Shown piece after piece: positions 15,252-22,871 of a DNA stretch of 29,438 bases (position 1 is the first letter of the stretch; every line of letters begins with the position of its first letter). This DNA comes from Actinomycetota bacterium (lineage in GTDB: Bacteria > Actinomycetota > Actinomycetes > Streptosporangiales > Streptosporangiaceae), in the NCBI GenBank assembly GCA_003242605.1, contig QGUZ01000029.1, positions 1-29,438 on the forward strand, written 5' to 3'. Position numbers and translations under genes: made by a program. The notes beneath the pieces were generated by a model. That model worked only from the letters and a program-made list of their open reading frames with translations. It had not been told where the DNA came from and did not search any database.

Positions 15252-16277
15252 TCAGTCCTTGCCCGGGGGCTCGGCCTGGGCGGCGAGCCGCTCGTCGCGG
15301 CGGTTGGCGCGCACGCTGGTGAGCGTCACCGTGAGCAGGACCACGACGATGACGCCGAGCGAGGCGAGGGTGGGGACCTCCGGTACGGCCGGCCACACGG
15401 TGTGCGCCCAGTGCAGGACGAGCTTCACGCCGATGAAGGCGAGGATGATGCCGAGCCCGTGGTTGAGGTGGCGCAGCTTCTCCAGCGCGTGGGCCAGCAC
15501 GAAGTAGAGCGCCCGCAGGCCGAGCAGGGCGAACGCGTTCGTGGCGAAGACCAGGAACGGGTCGGAGGTCACGCCGTACACCGCGGGGACCGAGTCGACC
15601 GCGAACACGATGTCGGTGGCGAACACGGCCACGATGGCGAGCGCGAGCGGGGTGAGGGCGCGCCGCCCGCCCTCGCGGACGATCATGTGGGTGCCGCGGT
15701 AGCCGTCGGTGACCGGCATGAACCGGCGGGCCAGCCGGATCGTGCGCATGTGGGAGATGTCGACCTCGTGCTCCTGGCCGCGGATCGCGTCCCGCAGGAT
15801 CTTGACCGCGGTGACCAGGAGGATGCCGCCGAACAGCAGGAACGCCCAGGTGCCGCTGGCGAGCGCGGCCGCCCCGAGGGCGATGAAGATCGCGCGTAGC
15901 ACGAGCGCGCCGACGATGCCGTACAGCAGCACCCGCTGGGCGAGCTCGCGGGGAACGGCGAACGCCGACAGCAGCAGCATGAAGACGAAGAGGTTGTCGA
16001 CCGAGAGCGACTTCTCCACCACGTAGCCGGTGAGGAACTCCACGGCCGGCTGCGTGCCGTGGTCCAGCCACACGTACACGCCGAAGAGCAGGGGAAGCGC
16101 GAGGTAGAAGATGGTCCATCCGACCGCCTCACGCATCTTGACCTCGTGCGGGCGGCGGGTGATGGCGAAGTCGAGAGCCAGCAGCACCAGCAGACCGGCG
16201 ACGGAGATCGCCCAGAGCAGGGGCGAGGCGATGGTCTCCAGTGGGGCCGCCGTCACCGGTCCGGTGATCAGGGGCAT
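15252..16277 (-). CDS. TerC/Alx-family membrane metal exporter
   Basis: 341 residues with about nine hydrophobic segments spread over the protein. Family marks are the first-helix acidic residue in LLALDFAITRRPHEV, the EKSLSVDNLFVF motif at about 88-99, and ATDIVFAVDSVPAV in the second half, where conserved Asp residues form the metal path. Characterised TerC/Alx members export manganese, and some relatives are linked to tellurite resistance or to metallating secreted enzymes. A yybP-ykoY-like manganese riboswitch precedes it, which supports a manganese role. It lies upstream of trpS on the same strand, but trpS has its own leader, so they are probably separate units. Confidence 0.93.
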   Translation of the reverse strand: MPLITGPVTAAPLETIASPLLWAISVAGLLVLLALDFAITRRPHEVKMREAVGWTIFYLALPLLFGVYVWLDHGTQPAVEFLTGYVVEKSLSVDNLFVFMLLLSAFAVPRELAQRVLLYGIVGALVLRAIFIALGAAALASGTWAFLLFGGILLVTAVKILRDAIRGQEHEVDISHMRTIRLARRFMPVTDGYRGTHMIVREGGRRALTPLALAIVAVFATDIVFAVDSVPAVYGVTSDPFLVFATNAFALLGLRALYFVLAHALEKLRHLNHGLGIILAFIGVKLVLHWAHTVWPAVPEVPTLASLGVIVVVLLTVTLTSVRANRRDERLAAQAEPPGKD

Positions 16278-16305
16278 GCAACCTCCTCGAACGCTGTTAC
16301 GCGGT

Positions 16306-16400
16306 TCGAGGTCTCCTTCACCTGCGATCGCAGGCGGCCGCCCGAGAACTCCACGGTTCGTACTGACCGGGTCGACGCTTGGGAAGTACTCCCCTCGCCA
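16306..16400 (-). promoter_or_regulatory. yybP-ykoY-type manganese riboswitch
   Basis: In the minus direction the leader of the TerC gene contains GAGGGGAGTACTTCC, a GGTCAGTACG turn, and the closing GTGAAGGAGACCTCG. The GGGGAGUA and GAAGGAGACC elements and the CGAGG/CCTCG closing stem fit the manganese-sensing yybP-ykoY class, which often controls TerC-type exporters. It ends about 30 bases before the start codon, close enough to act on translation or termination. Identification is by eye. Confidence 0.75.
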
Positions 16401-16573
16401 CTCAGGCTAGGGCAAACCCGGCTTACTCCACCACCGACGTTCCGATATTGACCGGTTTGCGTCATTGCATGGCGATTGCCCGGTGCCCGCCCGCGCGGTA
16501 CCCGGAGGTCTACCCGGGATACCGCCGCTCAACGCCCTGCCGTACCGGGGGATCGTGAGGTACGGCCCGCCGG

Positions 16574-17194
16574 TCAGCGGGGTCCGCGGCCGCGGACGAG
16601 CGGCAGGTAGACCTCGTCGATGATCTCGACCAGGACCTCGTCGGGCACGCCGGTGACGCCGCGGGTGAGCAACTCGTTGCGCAGCAGCGCGATCGGCACC
16701 GTGGCGACGCGGGGGTGCAGGGCCTCGGGGGCCGCCTCGCCGCGGGCCACGGCACGGCCGAGCACGGTCAGCCACATGCCGGTCAGGCCGTCCCCGCCGG
16801 TCCGGGCCTGGATCTCGGCGAGGAGGTCCGGGTCGTCCCGGGCGCTCGCCAGCAGGTCGAGCAGGATCCGGCCGAGGGGCGAGGACAGGTGGCGGTTGGC
16901 GGCGCGGAGTAGCTCCAGCGCGTCGCCGCGCAGCTCGCCGGTGTCGGGCACGCGCGCCTCGGTGACGGTCATCCGGCCGTACGCGGCGACGGCGAGCGCG
17001 GCCCGGCTCGGCCAGCGGCGGTAGATCGCGTTCTTGTTGGTGCCGGCGCGCCGGGCGACCCGGTCCATGGTCAGCCCCGAGTACCCGGACTCCTTCAGCT
17101 CCTCGGCCGCGGCGTCGAGGATCGCCTGCTCGAGTACGGCTCCGCGCCGCCTGGTCGCGGCGGACGCCCGGCCGCCGTCGGGTTCACCGGCCAC
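16574..17194 (-). CDS. TetR-family transcriptional repressor
   Basis: 206 residues from a GTG at 17194. The TetR DNA-binding domain is at about 20-70: ILDAAAEELKESGYSGLTMD then VARRAGTNKNAIYRRWPSRA. The C-terminal ligand domain has the LLDLLASARDDPDL pattern of a common actinomycete subfamily. I chose 17194 over an in-frame ATG at 17251 because GGGGAGGGG precedes it at good distance and because an operator (17210-17226) would otherwise lie inside the coding region. Two related dyads in the intergenic region suggest that it represses itself and the divergent TIM-barrel gene (inference). Confidence 0.92.
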   Translation of the reverse strand: MAGEPDGGRASAATRRRGAVLEQAILDAAAEELKESGYSGLTMDRVARRAGTNKNAIYRRWPSRAALAVAAYGRMTVTEARVPDTGELRGDALELLRAANRHLSSPLGRILLDLLASARDDPDLLAEIQARTGGDGLTGMWLTVLGRAVARGEAAPEALHPRVATVPIALLRNELLTRGVTGVPDEVLVEIIDEVYLPLVRGRGPR

Positions 17195-17209
17195 TTCCCC
17201 TCCCCAGAC

Positions 17210-17226
17210 AGGTACCGAACGTACCT
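17210..17226. promoter_or_regulatory. TetR operator 1
   Basis: AGGTAC and GTACCT flank the spacer CGAAC, sharing the GGTAC-N5-GTACC core with the second site. It sits 16 bases upstream of the TetR start chosen here, where it could block transcription of the repressor gene. Confidence 0.65.
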
Positions 17227-17269
17227 TATTACGGATTACGGCCTGGCTCACGTCGCGACTTCGGCGAGT

Positions 17270-17292
17270 TTAGGGTACTGTTCGTACCCTAA
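17270..17292. promoter_or_regulatory. TetR operator 2
   Basis: TTAGGGTAC and GTACCCTAA form a perfect 9-base inverted repeat around TGTTC. It repeats the GGTAC-N5-GTACC core of operator 1 and lies 40 bases upstream of the divergent plus-strand gene. Confidence 0.75.
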
Positions 17293-17332
17293 CTCCGACA
17301 TCGACGACGGCATGGGAGGGCGGAGCATCGCC

Positions 17333-18376
17333 ATGCGCGGCAGAGGCATCAACTACGACGTCGGGTTCGCCACCGCGGCCGCTCGGGCCGCCGGACGGAG
17401 CAGCCGGGAGCCGTTCGACCCGGCGGTGGTGGCGCGCGAGATGCGGGTCATCCGCGAGGACCTGCACTGCACCGCGGTACGGATCACGGGCGGGGATCCC
17501 GAACGGCTCGCCGTCGCCGCCACGCACGCCGCCGCGGCCGGCCTGGAGGTGTGGATCGCCCCCTTCACCTGCGACATCACGGCCGACGAGCTGCTCGACG
17601 TGATCGTGCGATGCGCCGAGCACGGCGAGCGGCTGCGCCGCGACGGGACCGAGGTCGTGGTGGCCACCGGCTCGGAGATCAGCCTGTTCACCGACGGCTT
17701 CCTGCCCGGCGAGACGGCCGCCGACCGGCTCGCCCTGCTCTCCCGGCCGGAGCGGCTGCGGGAGGCGCTGCCCGCGCTGCCCGGGCGGGTCAACGCCTTC
17801 CTCGGCAGGGCCGTGGCCGCGGTGCGCGAACGGTTCGGCGGCCGCGTCACCTACTGCTCGCTGCCGGTGGAGCGGGTCGACTGGACTCCGTTCGACATCA
17901 TCGCCAGCGACGCGGGCTACCGGTCGGCGGCGACCGCGCCCACCTACCGCGACACCGTGCGGGCGTTCGTCGCGCAGGGCCGGGCGCTGGGCAAGCCGGT
18001 GGCGGTCACCGAGTTCGGCTGCGCCACGTTCCGCGGCGCGGCGGACATGGGCGAGGGCTCCGACTCGATCATCGAGTGGCGCGCCGACGGCACCCCGGCC
18101 GCCATCCGCGGCGAGCACCTGCGCGACGAGCAGGAGCAGGTCGCCTACCTGCGCGAACTCCTCGACATCCTGGACGCGGAGGGCGTCGACAGCGCCTTCT
18201 GGTACACCTTCGCCCGCTACGACCTCCCCCACCGCGCCGACCCGCGCGAGGATCTCGACCTCGCCAGCCGGGGCGTGGTGAAGGTCCTCGAGGGCCGCGA
18301 CGGCACCGCGTACCCCGGCCTGCCCTGGGAGCCCAAGGCCGCGTTCGCCGCGCTCGCGGAGTGCTACCGCAACTGA
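17333..18376 (+). CDS. TIM-barrel glycosidase-like protein
   Basis: 347 residues, no signal peptide. It begins MRGRGINYDVGF, the first strand of a glycoside-hydrolase-like TIM barrel, and alternates strands and helices throughout. Candidate catalytic acids are Glu115 in VVVATGSEISLF and Glu227 in KPVAVTEFGCATF, placed as in clan GH-A enzymes. FWYTFARYDLPH near the end is another barrel strand. Relatives in databases are sometimes labelled abortive infection proteins, a label I see no support for. The ATG at 17333 has a CGGAG site 7 bases upstream; an ATG at 17312 is less well placed. It is divergent from the TetR gene and shares its operator region. Substrate unknown, intracellular. Confidence 0.75.
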   Translation: MRGRGINYDVGFATAAARAAGRSSREPFDPAVVAREMRVIREDLHCTAVRITGGDPERLAVAATHAAAAGLEVWIAPFTCDITADELLDVIVRCAEHGERLRRDGTEVVVATGSEISLFTDGFLPGETAADRLALLSRPERLREALPALPGRVNAFLGRAVAAVRERFGGRVTYCSLPVERVDWTPFDIIASDAGYRSAATAPTYRDTVRAFVAQGRALGKPVAVTEFGCATFRGAADMGEGSDSIIEWRADGTPAAIRGEHLRDEQEQVAYLRELLDILDAEGVDSAFWYTFARYDLPHRADPREDLDLASRGVVKVLEGRDGTAYPGLPWEPKAAFAALAECYRN

Positions 18377-18416
18377 TCCCGGGCGAAGACCGCGGCCACA
18401 CCGGCCGTGCCGCGGC

Positions 18417-18869
18417 CTACGCGTCCGCCCCGGTACGGCCGGCCGGCTCGGCGCAACACTCCTCGCCGCGCGGTGCCGGGTCCTCGCCTTGCCCCATGGT
18501 GTCCGCGTCGGCCTTCACCACGTACACCTCCCAGGGCTCGCGTCCGGGCCCGTGCACCCACACCTTGTCCTGGACCGCATAGCAGCAGGTGGTGTCCCGC
18601 TCCTCGACGGTGGCGAGGCCCGCCTCCTTCAGCCGCCCGGCCGCGGCGGCGACCTCCTCGGTGGAGCCGACCTCGATGCCGAGGTGGTCGAGCCGCGTCG
18701 GCTCGCCGGGCTCGCCCTCGATGAGCACGAGCTTGAGCGGCGGCTCGGCGATCGCGAAGTTCGCGTACCCCGGCCGCCGCTTCGCCGGGGCGGTGCGGAA
18801 CAGCGCGGAGTAGAACGCGATCGAACCCTCGAGGTCGGCGACCCGCAGGGCGAGCTGAACCCGGGACAT
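18417..18869 (-). CDS. arsI: ArsI/CadI-type VOC metalloenzyme
   Basis: 150 residues. Sequence closely follows the ArsI/CadI family: MSRVQLAL start, AKRRPGYANFAIAEPPLKLV, LDHLGIEV, DTTCCYAVQDKVWV and PWEVYVV. Likely Fe(II) ligands are Gln5, His62 and Glu114, and the vicinal pair Cys95-Cys96 would bind trivalent arsenic. ArsI is a dioxygenase that cleaves the carbon-arsenic bond of methylarsenite; the mycobacterial homologue CadI is induced by cadmium. The tail adds a GEECCAE motif, an extra possible metal site. GGAAGGGG gives a good ribosome site for 18869. ArsR-like dyads lie upstream. The symbol arsI is family-based; cadI is equally possible. Confidence 0.88.
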   Translation of the reverse strand: MSRVQLALRVADLEGSIAFYSALFRTAPAKRRPGYANFAIAEPPLKLVLIEGEPGEPTRLDHLGIEVGSTEEVAAAAGRLKEAGLATVEERDTTCCYAVQDKVWVHGPGREPWEVYVVKADADTMGQGEDPAPRGEECCAEPAGRTGADA

Positions 18870-18886
18870 GACGATCCCCTTCCTCA

Positions 18887-18938
18887 ATTAGACGAACATC
18901 TAATCAGAGCCTCTCACGCTAATTAGATGAACGTCAAT
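18887..18938. promoter_or_regulatory. ArsR/SmtB-like operators of arsI
   Basis: ATTAGACGAACATCTAAT (18887-18904) is an ATTAGA-N6-TCTAAT palindrome. A second, half-degenerate copy, ATTAGATGAACGTCAATA, lies at 18922-18939. Both are AT-rich islands upstream of the arsI start and resemble metal-responsive ArsR/SmtB boxes. No arsR gene is in the window, so the repressor would act from elsewhere. Confidence 0.65.
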
Positions 18939-19166
18939 ACAACGACGCCACGGAGGCCTGGGACGTCCGCCACGGCTCGCGGCCAGGCTCAGGGGTTCCA
19001 CCCGACACCGCACCGCCGGCCCGCATACCGGTCACCGGCGCTGAGGCCGCGCTCGCGCCGCGCACCGAGGGCTCGCCGCCGCGCAGGAGCCGTCGGTGCG
19101 GCCACCGCCTCGCCCACCTGCCGGACAACGACCGCGCGGCCGCGCCGAGGGTGGAGGCGGGAAGGG

Positions 19167-20150
19167 TCAGGCGGCCACCGGCAGGGTGTCCGGCATGCCG
19201 AAGAGGGGGAAGAGCGAGCGGTCGAAGAACATCGTCCCGTGCTTCACGCCCGCCGAGGTGAGGGTGACCACGTTGATGGCGAAGGCGTGGTACACGCCGT
19301 CCTGCCGCAGGTACATGGCGAACGCGGGCCGGCCGTTCGCCTCGACCGGGAGCAGGCGCAGGTCGCCGGGGCGCTGCGCCGGGCACTGGGCCGAGATCAG
19401 CCGCCCGATGTCGTCAGGGCCCTGGTACCAGGTAGGGAACGGCGGCATCTCCCAGACCGCGTCCGCGGTGAACAGGGAGACGATCGCCTTGACGTCGTAC
19501 CGCTCGAACGCCTCGACGTACCGCCGGAGCAGGTCGCGCTGGTGCCGCGTGGCGGGCTCGGCCACCTCGTCCTCGGCCGGGGCGACCGTGGCGAGCTGGG
19601 CGCGGGCGCGCTGCAGCATGCTGTTCACCGCGGCGGTGGAGACGTCGAGCAGCTCGGCGACCTCGGCGGCACGCCACTTCAGCACGTCGCGCAGGATGAG
19701 CACGGCGCGCTGGCGGGGCGGCAGGTGCTGCAGCGCGGCGATGAGCGCGAGGCGCACGCTCTCCCGGGAGGTGACGATCTGGGCGGGGTCGGCGTGGGAG
19801 GCGCCGGTCATCGCGTCCGGGGCGGGCTCCAGCCACGGCACCTCGGTCCGCTCGGCCAGCGGGGCCTCGGGGTCGGCGCTCGCGGTGCCGAGCCCGCTTG
19901 GCAGCGGCCGCCGGCCGCGGCCCTCCAGGGCGGTGAGGCAGACGTTCGTGGCGATGCGGTACAGCCAGGTGCGCAGCGAGGACCGGCCCTCGAAGGTGTG
20001 GTAGGAGCGCCAGGCGCGCAGGTAGGTCTCCTGCACCAGGTCCTCGGCATCGTGGATCGAGCCGAGCATGCGGTAGCAGTGCGCGGTGAGCTCACGCCGG
20101 TAGGGATCGGCCTGGTGCAGGAACTCGTCGCGCGCCTGGGTCGTGGTCAT
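19167..20150 (-). CDS. SigG-like ECF sigma factor with SnoaL-like C-terminus
   Basis: 327 residues. Region 2 is at about 22-75 (AHCYRMLGSIHDAEDLVQET then RSSLRTWLYRIATNVCL) and region 4 at about 140-190 (LPPRQRAVLILRDVLKWRAA). From about 205 to the end it carries an NTF2/SnoaL-like domain (YVEAFERYDVKAIVSLFTAD, then AVWEMPPFPTW), typical of the SigG-like ECF group, in which the fused domain modulates activity instead of a separate anti-sigma factor. No anti-sigma gene is adjacent, which agrees. The ATG at 20150 follows AAAGG. Promoter specificity is not evident. Confidence 0.92.
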   Translation of the reverse strand: MTTTQARDEFLHQADPYRRELTAHCYRMLGSIHDAEDLVQETYLRAWRSYHTFEGRSSLRTWLYRIATNVCLTALEGRGRRPLPSGLGTASADPEAPLAERTEVPWLEPAPDAMTGASHADPAQIVTSRESVRLALIAALQHLPPRQRAVLILRDVLKWRAAEVAELLDVSTAAVNSMLQRARAQLATVAPAEDEVAEPATRHQRDLLRRYVEAFERYDVKAIVSLFTADAVWEMPPFPTWYQGPDDIGRLISAQCPAQRPGDLRLLPVEANGRPAFAMYLRQDGVYHAFAINVVTLTSAGVKHGTMFFDRSLFPLFGMPDTLPVAA

Positions 20151-20332
20151 CGTGCCGCCTTTCCTTCTCCCGCCCTGCCGCGGTCAGTGCCCGGGCGAGC
20201 CGGTGTCATGCCCCAGTAGACACATGACCACCGACAAAACCGGGAGGGCGATCGGCGCGCACCCACCCCATCGCCCCGGTCACCGCGTACGGCACGGCCG
20301 TACGCCGGCCGGGCGAAGGCCCACAACCCCCG

Positions 20333-20899
20333 TCACGGGCCGGACGGCGCGGCCGGGGGCACGGCGCGCGCCGGGCCGCCGGCCGGGCGGCAGACGGTCG
20401 CCGCGCCGGTGACCGGGCATTCGCGGGTCGCCGGCCCGTCGGCGACGAGCACCTTGACGCCGGGCGGCACGGTGAGCCGGTAGTCGGCCGAGCAGGGCTC
20501 CCGGGCGCCGGCGTACGGCGCGGCGCAGGAGAGGGACACGCGCAGCACCTTGCCGCTCTCCCACTCCTGGTGGAACTCGCGGCCGTCGCGGCCCCAGGCG
20601 AGCTCGCGCCGCATGGTGAGCCGGTCGCCCGCACCGCGCGAGACGCTGACCCGCACCGGCCCCTCGGCGTCCACGATCAGGACCGGGCTGGTGATCCGGT
20701 AGACGATCACGCTGGTCTCCCGCGTCTCCGCGCTCACCAGGTCGGCGCCGTAAAAGCCGGGATACACGCGATCGAAGTCGCTGTAGCGGTACTCGCTGAT
20801 CTGCGCCCACGCGGTGATCGCCATCACGGCGACCGTGACCACCGTCAGGACGGCGCCCCAGATGCGCCACAGCAACCGGATGTTCCTCGGCATCGCCAT
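20333..20899 (-). CDS. Membrane-anchored protein of unknown function
   Basis: 188 residues with one N-terminal transmembrane helix (residues about 12-32, after an Arg-rich start) and an extracytoplasmic beta-rich domain containing four Cys and a YRLTVPPGVKV strand reminiscent of adhesin-like DUF4097 repeats. The Pro/Ala/Gly-rich end is probably disordered. The first ATG (20899) follows GGAGGAA. It lies 25 bases after the response regulator on the same strand, so it is probably the third gene of the two-component operon and may be a sensed or regulated envelope protein (inference). Confidence 0.75.
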   Translation of the reverse strand: MAMPRNIRLLWRIWGAVLTVVTVAVMAITAWAQISEYRYSDFDRVYPGFYGADLVSAETRETSVIVYRITSPVLIVDAEGPVRVSVSRGAGDRLTMRRELAWGRDGREFHQEWESGKVLRVSLSCAAPYAGAREPCSADYRLTVPPGVKVLVADGPATRECPVTGAATVCRPAGGPARAVPPAAPSGP

Positions 20900-20924
20900 C
20901 GTCGGGTTCCTCCGGGAGCGGGAG

Positions 20925-21569
20925 TCAGGAGATCTTCAGAAAGCGCAGTACGGCGAGCACCCGCCGGTGGTCGCTCTCGCTGTTCGCCAGGCCCAGCTTG
21001 GCGAAGATGTTGTTGATGTGCTTGCCCACCGCGCTCTCGCTGATCGAGAGCGCCTCGGCGATGCCGAGGTTGGACCGGCCCTCGGCGATCAGGGCGAGTA
21101 CCTCGTACTCGCGGCGGGTGAGCCGGTCGAGCGGGTCGCTGTGCCGCCGGATGAGCAGCTGCGCCACGACCTCGGGGTCGAGCGCGGTGCCGCCCGCGGC
21201 GACCCGGCGCACCGCGTCGACGAACTCGGCGACGTCGGCGACCCGGTCCTTGAGCAGGTAGCCGATGCCGCTCGTCTCGTTCGACAGCAGCTGGGTGGCG
21301 TACCGCTCCTCGACGTACTGGGAGAGCACGACGATCGGCAGCCCGGGGTACTGGCGGCGCAGCACCAGCGCGGCGCGCAGGCCCTCGTCGCTGTGCCCGG
21401 GCGGCATGCGCACGTCGGTGATGACGAGGTCGGGCCGGTGCTCGTCGACGGCGCGCAGCAGGCCGTCGGCGTCGCCGACCGAGGCGACGACCTTGATGCC
21501 GGCGGCGCCGAGCACCCACACCAGGCCCTCGCGGAGCAGGACCGAGTCCTCGGCGAGCACTACCCGCAC
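20925..21569 (-). CDS. NarL/LuxR-family response regulator
   Basis: 214 residues. The receiver domain has the acidic pair at Glu7-Asp8, the phosphoacceptor Asp52 in LVITDVRMPP and the conserved Lys in LLKDRV. A LuxR-type helix-turn-helix covers about 150-200 (LTRREYEVLALIAEGRSN then ISESAVGKHINNIFAKLGL). The GTG start at 21569 lies inside the 3' end of the kinase gene (10-base overlap), giving coupled translation. It should be phosphorylated by the adjacent kinase and bind as a dimer to target promoters, possibly including its own. Confidence 0.95.
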   Translation of the reverse strand: MRVVLAEDSVLLREGLVWVLGAAGIKVVASVGDADGLLRAVDEHRPDLVITDVRMPPGHSDEGLRAALVLRRQYPGLPIVVLSQYVEERYATQLLSNETSGIGYLLKDRVADVAEFVDAVRRVAAGGTALDPEVVAQLLIRRHSDPLDRLTRREYEVLALIAEGRSNLGIAEALSISESAVGKHINNIFAKLGLANSESDHRRVLAVLRFLKIS

Positions 21570-22801
21570 GGCAGCTCCGCGGTGATCGTGGTGCCGCCGC
21601 CCTTCGGGCTCTCGATGAAGAGCGCGCCGTCCACCGAGCCGACCCGCTGGGTGAGGCCGCGCAGCCCGGTGCCGCGCTCGGGGTCGGCGCCGCCGCGGCC
21701 GTCGTCGGAGACCACCACGCGCAGCAGGTCGCCGTCCCGCCACACCATCACCTCGGCCGAGGTGGCCTCGGCGTGCTTGGCGACGTTGGTGAGCGCCTCG
21801 GACACGACGAAGAACGCCACCGCCTCGACCGCCGGGGCGGGCCGCTCCGGCACGTCCACGTGCAGCCGCACCGGGAACGGCGAGCGGGCGGCGAGCCCGG
21901 ACAGCGCGGCGTCGAGCCCCTCGTCGGTGAGCACGGCCGGGTGCAGGCCGCGGACGAAGTCGCGCAGCTCCTTGAGCGCCTGCTTCGCCTCCTCGTGCGC
22001 CTGGGCGATCATCCGGGTGGCCGGCTCGGGCAGGTCGGTGAGGGTGGCGCGGACCATGCCGAGGTGCATGGCGAGCGACACCAGCCGCTGCTGCGGCCCG
22101 TCGTGCAGGTCGCGTTCGATGCGGCGGCGCTCGGCGTCGGCCGCGGCGATCACGTCGGCGCGGCTCTCCTCCAGCGTCACCACCCGGCGGGCGAGCTCGT
22201 CGTTGCGGCTGGGGCCGAGCAGCGCCCGGGCGGCGAGCAGGTCGAGGTCGGTGACGCCGCGGGCCAGCCACGGCGCGGTGACCAGCAGCCCCAGCGTGAT
22301 CGCCAGCAGCGGCACGCTCAGCCGTTCCTCGCCGGACACCCAGGACTCCACGGCGAACCACGCGGCCACCAGGCACGCCGCCCAGGCGAGGATCACCGCG
22401 ACGAAGCCGACGAGGCTGATCAGCGGGGACAGCAGGTGGTAGGTGAGCTGCCGCCAGGTGCTGTCCGCGCGCATCCGGCTGCTCAGCCACCGCCACGGGT
22501 GGCGGGTCCGCTCGGGCGCGGGCATCGGCGGGATCTCCACTTCGAGGAACGCGGCGAACCGGGCCCGCTGCAGCCGGGTGAGCCACGGCAGCAGCCACAC
22601 CGTCAGGGCGAGGCCGGCGACCGGCACCACCACGGTCCACACGAACACGATCGACGCCAGCGCGAGGCCCGCCAGCGCCGCCGCGGCGAACAGGGCGATC
22701 GGCACGCCGGTCATCACGTGGATCGTGCGCAGCCAGGTCGCCGCGGACCAGTGGCCGCGCATGCGCTCCCAAGGGGAGGCGATCAGCCGGGCATCGCTCA
22801 T
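21560..22801 (-). CDS. NarL-type sensor histidine kinase
   Basis: 413 residues. About four transmembrane helices in two pairs (residues 28-75 and 122-180) resemble the putative sensor domain of actinomycete NarL kinases. The HisKA_3 dimerisation helix has His233 in ERRRIERDLHDGPQQRL, and the HATPase domain has the N box EALTNVAKHAEA, the G1 box DDGRGG and GTGLRGL. It phosphorylates the overlapping response regulator. The signal is unknown; with the helices and no large external loop, a membrane or cell-envelope cue is plausible (inference). It starts 70 bases after the oxyR stop. Confidence 0.94.
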   Translation of the reverse strand: MSDARLIASPWERMRGHWSAATWLRTIHVMTGVPIALFAAAALAGLALASIVFVWTVVVPVAGLALTVWLLPWLTRLQRARFAAFLEVEIPPMPAPERTRHPWRWLSSRMRADSTWRQLTYHLLSPLISLVGFVAVILAWAACLVAAWFAVESWVSGEERLSVPLLAITLGLLVTAPWLARGVTDLDLLAARALLGPSRNDELARRVVTLEESRADVIAAADAERRRIERDLHDGPQQRLVSLAMHLGMVRATLTDLPEPATRMIAQAHEEAKQALKELRDFVRGLHPAVLTDEGLDAALSGLAARSPFPVRLHVDVPERPAPAVEAVAFFVVSEALTNVAKHAEATSAEVMVWRDGDLLRVVVSDDGRGGADPERGTGLRGLTQRVGSVDGALFIESPKGGGTTITAELPCG

Positions 22802-22871
22802 GACTCAACCGTAGGTACGGCGACGCCCGCGGGGAATCCACCAGGCATGAGAGTCGGAGGTGGGGCTAGCC

